DNA of 64,000 bases from Streptomyces sp. NBC_01306 (GCF_026340465.1 NZ_JAPEPC010000001.1:4965001-5029000); one strand, 5' to 3'; numbered from the stretch's first letter, positions 41,836-51,024 are shown. Notes: generated from the sequence alone by a model not told the origin. A program made the numbers and translations.

Positions 41836-42002
41836 GCGGCAATGGCATGAGCAACAACGGCACGAGGAACCGCATGGGCATGGGCATGGGCATGGGCAGG
41901 GGCATGGGCAATGGCAATGTCTTGCGGGACGCCGTGCGTGACGAAACCATGCGGAACTGCGGTATGCGGCACGGCAGGGGAACAGCAGGAGGCACGGTAT
42001 GA
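41832..42002 (+). CDS. Methionine-rich 56-residue ORF coupled between efeO and efeB
   Basis: A 56-residue frame whose ATG overlaps the efeO stop (ATGA at 41832-41835) and whose stop overlaps the efeB start (ATGA at 41999-42002). The product has a Met-Gly repeat ([14 protein letters not shown], residues 15-28), nine or more methionines, one Cys and one His. It begins MSGNG, as EfeB begins MSGNS, and the DNA of both starts is similar, so it may come from duplication of the efeB start region. It has no signal peptide. I recognise no family. Coupling on both sides argues that ribosomes traverse it; whether a stable protein is made is unknown. Confidence 0.5.
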   Translation: MSGNGMSNNGTRNRMGMGMGMGRGMGNGNVLRDAVRDETMRNCGMRHGRGTAGGTV

Positions 42003-43264
42003 GCGGGAACAGCGCGAACGGCGCGAACGGCGGGAACGACGTGCGCAGGCGCGGATTCCTGCGGAGTGCGGCGATGGGCGTCGGGTCCGTGGCAGCGGGG
42101 GCCGCCCTGGTGGGCGCGGACCGGCCCGCCGCACCGTCGTCAGGTACCACGGCCGCCCCGGCCGTCTCCCGTACGGACTTCCACGGCGCCCACCAGGCCG
42201 GAATCCTCGGGGCGCCGCAGCGCGCCACCGTGTTCGCGGCCTTCGACGTCACCGCCGACGGCCGCAGGGAGCTCACCGAACTGCTGCGCACCCTCACCGC
42301 GCGGGCCCGGTTCCTGACCACGGGAGGCACCCCGCCCCCGCTCGGTATCACCGCCCCGCCCAGCGACTCCGGTGTGCTCGGACCGCAGGTCCCCGCAGGC
42401 GCGCTGACCGTCACGGCCGGTGTCGGCGCGTCCCTCTTCGACGGCCGCTTCGGGCTGCACAGCCGCAAGCCGCTGCGGCTCACCGCCATGCCGTCGTTCC
42501 CCGACGACGACCTCGACCAGGCCCAGTGCCACGGCGATCTCAGCGTGCAGCTCAGCGCCGAAAGCCCCGATGTGGTGCTGCACGCGCTGCGGGACATCGC
42601 CCGGCACACCCGGGGCGCGATGCAGGTGCGCTGGCGGATGGACGGCTTCAGCAGCCCCGCCCGGCCCAGCGGAACACCCCGCAACCTCCTGGGGTTCAAG
42701 GACGGTACGGCCAACCCCGACGCACACGACGCCGCGGCGATGGACCGGCTGGTCTGGGTGGGCGCAGGCGCCGAGCCCGACTGGACGGCCGGGGGCAGCT
42801 ATCAGGTGGTGCGGCTGATCCGGATGCTGGTGGAGTTCTGGGACCGGGTCTCGCTGACCGAGCAGGAGCGGATGTTCGGCCGGGGCCGCGACACCGGGGC
42901 CCCGCTCGACGGGAACCATGAATTCGACTCCCCGCGGTACGCGCAGGACCCGAAGGGCGATGTGATCCCGCTGGACAGCCATATCCGGATGGCCAATCCG
43001 CGGACCCCGAAGACCGAGGGGCAGCGGCTGCTGCGCCGGGCGTACAACTACGACCGGGGCATGGACTCCAACGGCAACCTCGACATGGGGCTGCTCTTCT
43101 GCTGCTACCAGCAGGACCTGGCCCGGCAGTTCGAGACGGTGCAGAAGCGGCTGGCAGGTGAGCCGCTGGTGGACTACATCAAGCCGTTCGGCGGGGGCTA
43201 CTTCTTCGCCCTGCCCGGCGTACGCGACCGTACGGACTGGCTGGGCAGGGCGCTTCTCGCCTGA
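41999..43264 (+). CDS. efeB: EfeB: Tat-exported DyP-type peroxidase / deferrochelatase
   Basis: A 421-residue haem peroxidase of the dye-decolourising family, the EfeB component that oxidises iron or extracts it from haem outside the membrane. Tat signal: [12 protein letters not shown] at residues 15-26 followed by a hydrophobic Ala-rich stretch to 42. DyP motif [13 protein letters not shown] (about 233-245, GxxDG) and the downstream [18 protein letters not shown] region near 345 with proximal residues. ATG at 41999 overlaps the small Met-rich frame. Cofolded Tat export with haem is the known route for this family. Confidence 0.94.
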   Translation: MSGNSANGANGGNDVRRRGFLRSAAMGVGSVAAGAALVGADRPAAPSSGTTAAPAVSRTDFHGAHQAGILGAPQRATVFAAFDVTADGRRELTELLRTLTARARFLTTGGTPPPLGITAPPSDSGVLGPQVPAGALTVTAGVGASLFDGRFGLHSRKPLRLTAMPSFPDDDLDQAQCHGDLSVQLSAESPDVVLHALRDIARHTRGAMQVRWRMDGFSSPARPSGTPRNLLGFKDGTANPDAHDAAAMDRLVWVGAGAEPDWTAGGSYQVVRLIRMLVEFWDRVSLTEQERMFGRGRDTGAPLDGNHEFDSPRYAQDPKGDVIPLDSHIRMANPRTPKTEGQRLLRRAYNYDRGMDSNGNLDMGLLFCCYQQDLARQFETVQKRLAGEPLVDYIKPFGGGYFFALPGVRDRTDWLGRALLA

Positions 43265-43485
43265 GCCCCGCCCCTCTCCCTGTACCTCCGCGTACTCCCC
43301 CTCCCCGCACCTCTGCGTACCTCCCCGCCCCTCCGCGTACCAAGGAACGGTCAAGTCTTCCCCCGGACTTCGTGACTGGCTGTTCACCCCGGCGACACGG
43401 ACGCGCAGTCACCCGGTCGTGGCGGGCGCGCAGCATCCTCCGCGTAAGCACGATCACGGCAGCCGACAGCGGAGGCACGGAGAGC
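43265..43485 (+). promoter_or_regulatory. Intergenic/promoter region before the phosphoesterase gene, one PHO-box-like unit
   Basis: GTTCACCCCGG at 43382-43392 matches the 11-nt direct-repeat unit of streptomycete PhoP sites; the unit before and after it is only weakly similar. The first 80 nt hold three degenerate copies of CCTCCGCGTACC. Phosphate control of the following phosphoesterase would make sense but one good unit is thin evidence. Confidence 0.35.
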
Positions 43486-45375
43486 ATGGTCAGCACAGGG
43501 AGAACGGCGGGGCCCGGACGGCGGGCGATACGGTGGGGCGCCTTCGCCGGAGCTGCGGCGCTCACCGTCCTCGGGGGCCAGGCCCCCGCGTTCGCGAGCC
43601 CGCACGGGCCCGGCCACGGTCAGCACGGCGGCAGCCACGCGACCGCCACCCCGGTCAAGCACCTGGTGGTGATCTTCCAGGAGAACGTCTCCTTCGACCA
43701 CTACTTCGGTACGTACCCGAAGGCGGCCAACACCGACGGTACGAAGTTCACCGCGGACCGGCACACCCCGAAGAACATCAACACCCTGAGCAACGCGGGG
43801 CTGCTGAAGAACAACCCGAACCAGTACGCGCCCCGCCGGCTCTCCTCGTCACAGGCGCTGACCTGCGACCAGAACCACAACTACGGGCCCGAGCAGTACG
43901 CGGCCAACGGCGGCAAAGCCGACCAGTACGTCCAGAACACCGACTCCGGCAAGTGCTCGGGCAACCTCTTCGGCGAGCCCGGTCTGGTCATGGACTACTA
44001 CGACGGCAACACGGTCACCGGACTGTGGAACTACGCCCAGCACTACTCGCTCGGCGACAACTCGTACAGCTCCAACTACGGCCCCTCGACGCCCGGAGCG
44101 CTCAACCTGATCTCCGGCCAGACGCACGGCGTGACCTCCGTCGACCCGGCGTCCGGCACCGAGCACCCGAAGCAGACGGCGAAGCCCGACGCGTACACGG
44201 TCGTCTCACCGGACGCCAAGGGCGTCGGCACGGTCACCAACGACCCCGACCCGGCGTACGACGACTGCTCGAACAGCGACCACACCAGCAAGAACGCGCT
44301 CGCCGTAATGCACGGCAGTAACATCGGTGACCTGCTGAACAAGAAGAAGGTCAGCTGGGGCTGGTTCCAGGGCGGCTTCCGGCCCAGCACCGCCTGGAGC
44401 GGCAAGCAGGGCGACTACGCGAAGTGCGCGGGGAGCACCCACACCAACGTGGGCGGCGCCGCGTCCGTCGACTACAGCCCGCACCACTCGCCCTTCCAGT
44501 ACTACAGCTCGACGTCCAACCCGCACCACCTGGCCCCGAAGAACGTCAGCGAGATCGGGCACAGCGGGCGCGCGAACCACAACTACGACCTGACCGACTT
44601 CGACGCGGCCCTGAAGGCGGACCAGCTGCCCGCGGTGAGCTTCCTGAAGGCATCGGAGTTCCAGGACGGCCACGCGGGATACTCGGACCCGACCGACGAG
44701 CAGCACTTCCTCGTCGGGCAGATCAACAAGCTCCAGAAGTCCCCGGAGTGGAAGGACACGGCCGTCGTCGTCGCCTATGACGACTCGGACGGCTGGTACG
44801 ACCACGCGTACGCCAAGCCCCAGAACGGCTCGAAGGACACCACGACCGGCTCCAACGGGAAGGCCACCGACAGCCCGGCCTGCCAGGCCGGTCCCCGGTC
44901 GGCCGGCGGCTACGCCGACCGCTGCGGCCCCGGCACCCGGCAGCCGCTGCTGGTCATCTCCCCGTACAGCAAGGTGAATTCGGTCGACCACACCCGCACC
45001 GAGCAGGCGTCGATCACCCAGTTCATCGAGGACAACTGGCACACGGGCCGTATCGGCGATGCGTCCTTCGACGCCCGCGCCGGTTCCCTGACGTCGGCCT
45101 TCGACTTCAGGCACCCGAACAACAAGCAGGTGCTGCTCAACACGGACGGATCGGTGCAGTCGGTGCGGCACATCCCCGCGCAGCCCTCGCGCCCGCACGG
45201 CGCGGCGGCCGCGACGGCGGACCGGTCCGCGACCCGCTCCGACCTCGCGTCCAGTGATGTCGCGGCGAGCGCCCCGTCGTCGGCCGTCCTGCCGGCCGGT
45301 ATCGCGGCGGTACTGGTGGCGGCGGGAGGGGCGGCCTTCGTGGTGCGGCGCCGGAGGGGCCGTACGGAGGGCTGA
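43486..45375 (+). CDS. Secreted, membrane-anchored phosphoesterase (phospholipase C / acid phosphatase family)
   Basis: A 629-residue exported protein of the non-specific phospholipase C / acid phosphatase family (PF04185 type). ATG at 43486 follows GGAGGCACGGAGA. Signal peptide residues 1-37 (basic start, Ala/Leu core, ending FAS). The hydrolase core opens with KHLVVIFQENVSFDHYFGTYP (about 58-78), the metal/nucleophile region of the family, followed by NDPDPAYDDC, PAVSFLKASEFQDGHAGYSDP and VVAYDDSDGWYDH (about 427-439). The C-terminus has one hydrophobic helix (about 600-620) and an Arg tail RRRRGR, a membrane anchor without an evident sortase motif. The substrate is not deducible. Confidence 0.88.
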   Translation: MVSTGRTAGPGRRAIRWGAFAGAAALTVLGGQAPAFASPHGPGHGQHGGSHATATPVKHLVVIFQENVSFDHYFGTYPKAANTDGTKFTADRHTPKNINTLSNAGLLKNNPNQYAPRRLSSSQALTCDQNHNYGPEQYAANGGKADQYVQNTDSGKCSGNLFGEPGLVMDYYDGNTVTGLWNYAQHYSLGDNSYSSNYGPSTPGALNLISGQTHGVTSVDPASGTEHPKQTAKPDAYTVVSPDAKGVGTVTNDPDPAYDDCSNSDHTSKNALAVMHGSNIGDLLNKKKVSWGWFQGGFRPSTAWSGKQGDYAKCAGSTHTNVGGAASVDYSPHHSPFQYYSSTSNPHHLAPKNVSEIGHSGRANHNYDLTDFDAALKADQLPAVSFLKASEFQDGHAGYSDPTDEQHFLVGQINKLQKSPEWKDTAVVVAYDDSDGWYDHAYAKPQNGSKDTTTGSNGKATDSPACQAGPRSAGGYADRCGPGTRQPLLVISPYSKVNSVDHTRTEQASITQFIEDNWHTGRIGDASFDARAGSLTSAFDFRHPNNKQVLLNTDGSVQSVRHIPAQPSRPHGAAAATADRSATRSDLASSDVAASAPSSAVLPAGIAAVLVAAGGAAFVVRRRRGRTEG

Positions 45376-45388
45376 GCCCGGACGGCGC

Positions 45389-45421
45389 GCACCCGCCCGT
45401 CCGTCGCGGACGGGCGGGTGC
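45389..45421. terminator. Bidirectional terminator between convergent genes
   Basis: A perfect 15-bp stem (45389-45403 with 45407-45421) and 3-nt loop TCG between the phosphoesterase stop (45375) and the lipoprotein stop (45438). Confidence 0.9.
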
Positions 45422-45437
45422 ACACCTGCTCAGCGCA

Positions 45438-46337
45438 TCAGCCTGCCGTCTGTCCCGACGGGTCCGCCTTCGTCCGCATCTGCCGGAATGTGTCGCTCAG
45501 GTCCGCGGTGTCCGAGGCCGACGGCGTCTGCACAGGCTTCGCGGGACCGAACTTCTTGAAGTCGACCGACACCTTCATGGCGTCGAGGTCCTCCTTCATC
45601 CTGACCGGCACGTCCTGGTTGTCGACCCAGACATCGAAGGTGATCGAGTCCACCGAGCCGGGGAACTGCTGGAGCAGCCGCTTCTTGTCATCGGACCCGA
45701 GCGTGGATCCGGCCGCTCCGAGATCGTCCTTGGACAGCGTGGTGTGGTAGTGGGTCGTTTCCCTGCCGAGCACGGTCTCCTTTCCGACTTGCCTGACATT
45801 CCGGGTGTACTTCAGGGACTTGATCCCCTGCGTCGGATCGGCACTGCCACCGGTCAGCTCGGCCGCACCGGATTCGCCCACGATGGCCGACAAATCGACC
45901 CGCACCCAGTGCTTGCCCTTCAACCGGCCACTCGCCTGCGGAACGACGTGGTAGTAGTACGCGCCGTTCACCAGCAGCATGTTGACGCTCTTGCCGGACG
46001 TCAGTCCGTCCATTCCGGCGGACTTCGCGTCCGTCTGCACATCGAAGGAGAGGCCGTCGCCCCAGGAGTACGTCCCCTCCATCGTGATCGGCTCATTCTT
46101 GGAGGACGATCCCACTATCGTCGAGTGCGCGGGGAACGATGTGGTCATGCGCACCTCGGCCGAGCCGTACTTCTCCGTGCTGTCCGTCGCGCGCTGAAGA
46201 GCGGCCAGCGGCTGGACGGCGACCTTCGCCGCCCCCTCGGCCGTCTTCTTCGCCGTGTGGGCGGAGCAGCCGGTCATCCCCACGACCGTCGCAACCGCCG
46301 CCGCGCACAGCGCGACTCTGCTCACCTTCGTACTCAT
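45438..46337 (-). CDS. Lipoprotein, LppX/LprG-like (DUF1396-type)
   Basis: A 299-residue secreted lipoprotein. ATG at 46337; signal helix residues 8-20 and lipobox VGMTGC with the modified cysteine at 24. The mature part has the half-barrel pattern of the LppX/LprAFG or DUF1396 families: alternating beta strands such as SAEVRMTTSF, ITMEGTYSWGDGLSFDVQTD, VNMLLVNGAYYYHVV and SITFDVWVDNQDVPVRMKED. Such lipoproteins bind lipids in mycobacteria; in Streptomyces the role is not known to me. The lgt gene in this window encodes the enzyme that would lipidate it. It is convergent with the phosphoesterase gene. Confidence 0.82.
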   Translation of the reverse strand: MSTKVSRVALCAAAVATVVGMTGCSAHTAKKTAEGAAKVAVQPLAALQRATDSTEKYGSAEVRMTTSFPAHSTIVGSSSKNEPITMEGTYSWGDGLSFDVQTDAKSAGMDGLTSGKSVNMLLVNGAYYYHVVPQASGRLKGKHWVRVDLSAIVGESGAAELTGGSADPTQGIKSLKYTRNVRQVGKETVLGRETTHYHTTLSKDDLGAAGSTLGSDDKKRLLQQFPGSVDSITFDVWVDNQDVPVRMKEDLDAMKVSVDFKKFGPAKPVQTPSASDTADLSDTFRQMRTKADPSGQTAG

Positions 46338-46483
46338 GTCTATGTCCCCACCCCTTGAATTCGCTTGTGACCGGAGGAGTTTAGACCGCAGGTAATCGGG
46401 AGGTGGGCGCCCGGGCCAACCAGGTACGTTGACGTGACCGACCGCGTGACACAGGGCGGACGGCGGACGTCGGGGGGAGCGAG

Positions 46484-47353
46484 ATGGCGGCAGCGGGACC
46501 AGGGCAGCACCCCGGCAACCGGGCCCGTCTGATCGCGCGCTTCGGTCCCATGGCCGGCCCCTGGTACGACGCGCTCCCCACGCTCGTGGACGGCCTCGCC
46601 CGCCGGTGGGGTCTCGACGTCGGCGAGGCCGGCGGCGGTGGCACCTCCCGGGTGTACCGCTGCCGGCGCGACGGGGATCATGAGGGGGCGGCCGCCGCCG
46701 TGTGGCTGAAGCTGACGCCCGATCCGGTCGTCGCCACCCAGGAGGCCGAGGCGCTGAGCGCCTGGTCCGCCACCCCGTCCGTCGTCCGGCTGCTCGACAG
46801 CGATCTCCGCGTCGGGGCGCTGCTGCTGGCCGGGGTCGAACCGGGCACCCGCGTACGGGAGAGCGGCTGGCGGACCGCGGACATCGCCCGGCTCCTGGCG
46901 GACCTGCGTACGGCGCCGCGTACCCGTACACCGCTGCTCCCGCCGCTCGGTGAACGGATCACGTTCATGTACGACATGGCCGCCCGGCGCGGCACCCACG
47001 ACCCGGAGGTACTGGCGCACGGGCGCGCAGCCGCGCTCGGTCTCGCGGGAACCGGCCCGGCCGACGGGCTGGTGCACGGCGATCTGCACCCGGGCAACGT
47101 CCTGGTCGGCCCGGGGCACCGGCTCGTCGCCATCGATCCCCGCCCGACCTTCGGCGACCCGGACTTCGACGCGGCCGACTGGGCCATCGACGGAGCGACG
47201 GACGAGGGCGCGCTGCGGCGCCGGATCGCCGAACTGGCCGCGCTCGTGCCCGGCATGTCGGCGGCCCGGGTTCTCGCCTGGTGCCGGGCCACCGCACCCC
47301 TCACCACGGGCGCGCCGGCGTTCCTCGTCACCCCGGCGGGTCTGCGGGGCTGA
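46484..47353 (+). CDS. APH(6)-type aminoglycoside/hydroxyurea phosphotransferase family kinase
   Basis: A 289-residue kinase of the family holding streptomycin 6-phosphotransferase and hydroxyurea phosphotransferase. The N-terminus ARFGPMAGPWYDALPTLVDGLARRWGL is typical of this branch. Catalytic loop VHGDLHPGNVLVG (about 196-208) with Asp199 and metal-binding IDPRPTFGDPDFDAADW following. Nothing nearby suggests an aminoglycoside gene cluster, so it is more likely a chromosomal housekeeping member with unknown substrate than a producer's self-resistance gene. ATG at 46484 is preceded by GGGGGGAGCG. Confidence 0.85.
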   Translation: MAAAGPGQHPGNRARLIARFGPMAGPWYDALPTLVDGLARRWGLDVGEAGGGGTSRVYRCRRDGDHEGAAAAVWLKLTPDPVVATQEAEALSAWSATPSVVRLLDSDLRVGALLLAGVEPGTRVRESGWRTADIARLLADLRTAPRTRTPLLPPLGERITFMYDMAARRGTHDPEVLAHGRAAALGLAGTGPADGLVHGDLHPGNVLVGPGHRLVAIDPRPTFGDPDFDAADWAIDGATDEGALRRRIAELAALVPGMSAARVLAWCRATAPLTTGAPAFLVTPAGLRG

Positions 47354-47498
47354 ACGCCGCACCGTTAAGGGACGCCCGGCCCGCGATCCGGCCCGCGCCC
47401 GGCTACTCCCGCCGCGGTACGGACCCCCGGCCGGCTACTCCGCCGGTACACCCGGCAGTTCCACCCCGTGGCCCGCCGCGCTGTCCGAGCAGGCGCTT

Positions 47499-47504
47499 AG
47501 GGTT
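47499..47504 (+). promoter_or_regulatory. Candidate -10 element for a leaderless transcript
   Basis: TAGGGT at 47499-47504 matches the TAGRRT pattern of housekeeping -10 elements and ends 5 nt before the ATG at 47510. No ribosome site precedes that ATG. A -35 element is not obvious. Confidence 0.4.
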
Positions 47505-47509
47505 CAGGT

Positions 47510-50125
47510 ATGAAGCTACGCAAACCCCGTGGCCGGGTGCTCGCCTGCGCGGCCGCCGTGCTCGCCGTCCTCGCCGGGGCCGGTACGTGGACTGCTGTCG
47601 CGTCCGACGGGCCCGCGCCGGTGCACCGTGAGGACCGGCTGATGGCGGTGGACGGGGTGCGTATCGACACGTCGTACTTCACGGCGGGCGGCTCCGGGCG
47701 GCGGCCCGCCGTGCTGCTCGGGCACGGCTTCGGCGGCAGCAAGGACGAGGTGAAGTCCCAGGCACAGCAGTTGGCCCGGGACGGGTTCGCGGTGCTGACC
47801 TGGTCGGCACGGGGCTTCGGGAAGTCGACCGGTGACATCGGGCTCAACGACCCCGGCCATGAGGTCAAGGACGTGTCACGGCTGATCGACTGGCTGGCGA
47901 CCCGCCCGGAAGTCCAGCTGGACAAGCCCGGCGACCCGCGCGTCGGCGTCACCGGTGCCTCGTACGGCGGTGCGATCTCGCTGCTCGCCGCCGGGTACGA
48001 CCACCGCGTCGACGCCATCGCGCCGCAGATCACCTACTGGAACCTGGCCGACTCGCTCTTCCCCGACGGGGTGTTCAAGAAGCTCTGGGCCGGGATCTTC
48101 ATCAACTCCGGTGGTGGCTGCGCCCGTTTCGAGAAGCAGCTCTGCGCGATGTACGACCGGGTCGCCGAGAGCGGCAAGCCGGACGCCGCCGCCCGCAAGA
48201 TGCTCGACGAGCGGAGCCCGTCCGCGGTGGGCGGCCGGATCAAGGTGCCCTCGCTGATCGTCCAGGGTCAGACGGACTCCCTCTTCCCGCTGGGCCAGGC
48301 CGATGCCGCGGCGCAGCGGATCAAGGCCAACGGCGCGCCCGTCTCGGTCGACTGGATCGCCGGCGGACACGACGGCGGAGACGGGGAGAGCGGCCGGATC
48401 AACGGGCGGATCGCCTCCTGGTTCGACCGCTATCTCAAGGGCGACAAGGGCGCCGACACCGGCCCTGCCTTCCGCGTCACCCGGACCGGCGGGGTCGATT
48501 CGACCGATGGCGCCGCCCAGTTGAGGGGTGCGAGCAGCAGCCGCTATCCCGGCCTGGAGAGCGGCGGGCACCCGCTCGCGCTCACCGGCCGCGAGCAGAC
48601 CGTGGAGAATCCGGCGGGCGGCGCCCCGCCCTCGATCTCCGCCGTACCGGGCGTCGCCGCGCTCTCCCAGCTCTCCGGGCTCGGGGTGGGGCTCTCGCTG
48701 GACCTGCCCGGCCAGTACGCGCGCTTCGACTCCGCACCGCTGACCACCGCACTCACCGTCACCGGCGCACCGAAGGCCAGGATCAGGGTCACGTCGTCCT
48801 CACCGGACGCGGTGCTCTTCGCCAAGGTGTACGACGTGCCACCGGACGGCAAGCAGCAGCTCCTGCCGCACCAGCTCGTCGCCCCGGTCCGGATCACCGG
48901 GGCGAAGGCGGGCCGGACGGTCGAGCTGACCCTGCCGGCCATCGACCACAAGGTCGAGGCCGGACACCGGCTGCGGCTGGTCCTCGCCTCGACCGACCTC
49001 GGCTACGCGTCCCCGGCGTCCCCCGCCACGTACACCGTCGCGCAGGCCGGACCACTGACCGTCCCCACCGTGCCGGCGCTGCGCACCGCGAGTGCCGGAT
49101 TCCCCTGGTGGGTGTGGGGACTTCCCGCGCTGGGCGCGCTGATCGCGGCCGTGCTGCTGGTGCCGCGGCGGGCCAGGTCCGTCCCCGCACCCGACCCGGA
49201 GCTGGCGCAGCTGCCGCTGCGGATCACCGGGCTGGCCAAGAAGTACGCCAGGTCCGCCGACCGGTACGCGGTCCGCGACCTGTCCTTCGAGGTCGGAAAG
49301 GGCCAGGTGCTCGGTCTGCTCGGGCCCAACGGCGCGGGCAAGACCACCACCCTGCGGATGCTCATGGGGCTCATCACACCGGACGGCGGCGAGATCCGGG
49401 TGTTCGGCCACGCCATCCGGCCGGGTGCGCCCGTCCTCTCGCGGGTCGGCGCCTTCGTCGAGGGGGCCGGGTTCCTGCCGCACCTCTCCGGGCGGGCCAA
49501 CCTCGATCTGTACTGGCAGGCCACCGGCCGCCCCACCGAGGACTCGCACGTCGCCGAGGCGCTGGAGATCGCCGGGCTGGGAGACGCACTGGACCGCGCG
49601 GTCCGTACGTACTCGCAGGGGATGCGGCAGCGGCTCGCCATTGCCCAGGCCATGCTCGGCCTGCCCGACCTGCTGATCCTGGACGAGCCGACGAACGGAC
49701 TCGACCCGCCGCAGATCCGCGAGATGCGGGACGTGATGATCCGGTACGCGGCCGAAGGCCGGACCGTGATCGTCTCCAGCCATCTGCTGGCGGAGGTTGA
49801 GCAGTCCTGTACACATCTGGTCGTCATGGACCACGGACAGCTCATACAGGCCGGACCCGTCGCCGAGATCACCGGCAGCGGGGACACCCTCCTCGTCACC
49901 GCCGCCGATGAGATCACCGAGGCGCTGGCCGGAAAGGTGGCCGCACTGCCCGGCATCGGGTCCGCCGTACGGACCGACGACGGACTGCTCGTACGGCTGG
50001 ACGGCGCCACCCCGGCCGCCCTCATCTCCGAACTGCTGCGCCTGGAAGTGCCGTTGACCGGCGTGGGAGCGCACCGCCGCCTGGAGGACGCGTTCCTCAC
50101 CCTGATCGGAGGCCAACCCGCATGA
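47510..50125 (+). CDS. Extracellular alpha/beta hydrolase fused to a cytosolic ABC ATPase
   Basis: An 871-residue fusion. Residues 1-30 are a signal/anchor helix. About 40-325 form an alpha/beta hydrolase of the X-Pro dipeptidyl-peptidase/CocE type: LLGHGFGGSKDE, nucleophile elbow TGASYGGAIS (Ser near 150), SLIVQGQTDSLFPL with the Asp, and AGGHDGGDGES with the His; about 345-520 is the jelly-roll C-domain of that family. A membrane helix (about 531-552, WWVWGLPALGALIAAVLLVP, then RRAR) follows, and about 570-871 is an ABC ATPase with GPNGAGKTT (Walker A), TYSQGMRQRL (signature) and LDEPTNGLD. The topology puts the hydrolase outside and the ATPase inside. The next gene, overlapping by 4 nt, encodes the permease. 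Confidence 0.9.
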   Translation: MKLRKPRGRVLACAAAVLAVLAGAGTWTAVASDGPAPVHREDRLMAVDGVRIDTSYFTAGGSGRRPAVLLGHGFGGSKDEVKSQAQQLARDGFAVLTWSARGFGKSTGDIGLNDPGHEVKDVSRLIDWLATRPEVQLDKPGDPRVGVTGASYGGAISLLAAGYDHRVDAIAPQITYWNLADSLFPDGVFKKLWAGIFINSGGGCARFEKQLCAMYDRVAESGKPDAAARKMLDERSPSAVGGRIKVPSLIVQGQTDSLFPLGQADAAAQRIKANGAPVSVDWIAGGHDGGDGESGRINGRIASWFDRYLKGDKGADTGPAFRVTRTGGVDSTDGAAQLRGASSSRYPGLESGGHPLALTGREQTVENPAGGAPPSISAVPGVAALSQLSGLGVGLSLDLPGQYARFDSAPLTTALTVTGAPKARIRVTSSSPDAVLFAKVYDVPPDGKQQLLPHQLVAPVRITGAKAGRTVELTLPAIDHKVEAGHRLRLVLASTDLGYASPASPATYTVAQAGPLTVPTVPALRTASAGFPWWVWGLPALGALIAAVLLVPRRARSVPAPDPELAQLPLRITGLAKKYARSADRYAVRDLSFEVGKGQVLGLLGPNGAGKTTTLRMLMGLITPDGGEIRVFGHAIRPGAPVLSRVGAFVEGAGFLPHLSGRANLDLYWQATGRPTEDSHVAEALEIAGLGDALDRAVRTYSQGMRQRLAIAQAMLGLPDLLILDEPTNGLDPPQIREMRDVMIRYAAEGRTVIVSSHLLAEVEQSCTHLVVMDHGQLIQAGPVAEITGSGDTLLVTAADEITEALAGKVAALPGIGSAVRTDDGLLVRLDGATPAALISELLRLEVPLTGVGAHRRLEDAFLTLIGGQPA

Positions 50126-51024
50126 GCACGACCGCCCTCCCGGACCCCCGACCGGGCCCCGCCCCACGCGACCCCGCGACAGCCACCGCGCCCGGATACC
50201 GCGCACGGCACACGCTTCCGCTGCTGGTCGAGGCGAAACGGCAGTTCAGGCGGCGGCGCACGCTGGCGATGGGTGCGGTGCTCGTCGCGCTGCCGTTCAT
50301 CCTGGTCGCGGCGTTCGCGGTCGGCGGCGCCCCCAGCGGCAGCGGCCGGAACGGGCCGACGCTCCTCGACACCGCGACGGCCTCCGGTGCGAACTTCTCG
50401 GCGACCTGCCTGTTCGTGTCGGCGGGCTTCCTGCTGGTGGTGCCGGTCGCGCTGTTCTGCGGCGACACGGTGGCATCGGAGGCCGGCTGGTCCTCGCTGC
50501 GCTATCTGCTCGCCGCGCCGGTGCCGCGCGCCCGGCTGCTGTGGAGCAAGCTCGCGGTGGCCCTGGTCTTCAGCCTGGCGGCGATGGTGGTGCTGCCGGT
50601 GGTGGCGCTCGCGGTGGGCGCGGTCGCGTACGGCTGGGGGCCGCTGGAGCTGCCCACCGGGGGCTCGCTCGCAGCGGGGGACACGGTGCCGCGGCTCGTG
50701 CTCGTGGTGGCGTTCATCTCGGTGTCCCAACTGGTCACGGCAGCACTCGCGTTCTGGCTCTCCACCAGGACGGACGCGCCGCTGGGCGCGGTCGGCGGCG
50801 CGGTCGGTCTGACGATCGTCGGGAACGTCCTGGACGCGGTGACCGCGCTCGGCTCCTGGCGCGACTTCCTGCCCGCGCACTGGCAGTTCGCCTGGGCGGA
50901 CGCACTCCAGCCCCAGCTCGAATGGGGCGGCATGGTCAAGGGCGCGGCCGTCTCGGTGGCGTACGCGCTCGTGCTCTTCGCGCTGGCCTTCAGGGGGTTC
51001 GCCCGGAAGGACATCGTGTCGTAG
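50122..51024 (+). CDS. ABC-2-type transporter permease
   Basis: A 300-residue permease for the fused hydrolase/ATPase. ATG at 50122 overlaps the previous stop (ATGA). After an amphipathic cytosolic start with the typical LLVEAKRQFRRRRTLAMGAVLVALPFILV (about 34-62), it has six hydrophobic segments in all, and an extracytoplasmic Gly/Ser-rich loop after the first (GGAPSGSGRNGP). The segment VPRARLLWSKLAVALVFS is the usual ABC-2 coupling region. Transport direction is probably export, as in other ABC-2 systems; the substrate is unknown. Confidence 0.88.
   Translation: MSTTALPDPRPGPAPRDPATATAPGYRARHTLPLLVEAKRQFRRRRTLAMGAVLVALPFILVAAFAVGGAPSGSGRNGPTLLDTATASGANFSATCLFVSAGFLLVVPVALFCGDTVASEAGWSSLRYLLAAPVPRARLLWSKLAVALVFSLAAMVVLPVVALAVGAVAYGWGPLELPTGGSLAAGDTVPRLVLVVAFISVSQLVTAALAFWLSTRTDAPLGAVGGAVGLTIVGNVLDAVTALGSWRDFLPAHWQFAWADALQPQLEWGGMVKGAAVSVAYALVLFALAFRGFARKDIVS

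Noticed and set aside
46484-47353. Self-resistance gene of an aminoglycoside cluster
   Set aside because: APH(6)-type kinase, but no aminocyclitol biosynthesis genes around it.
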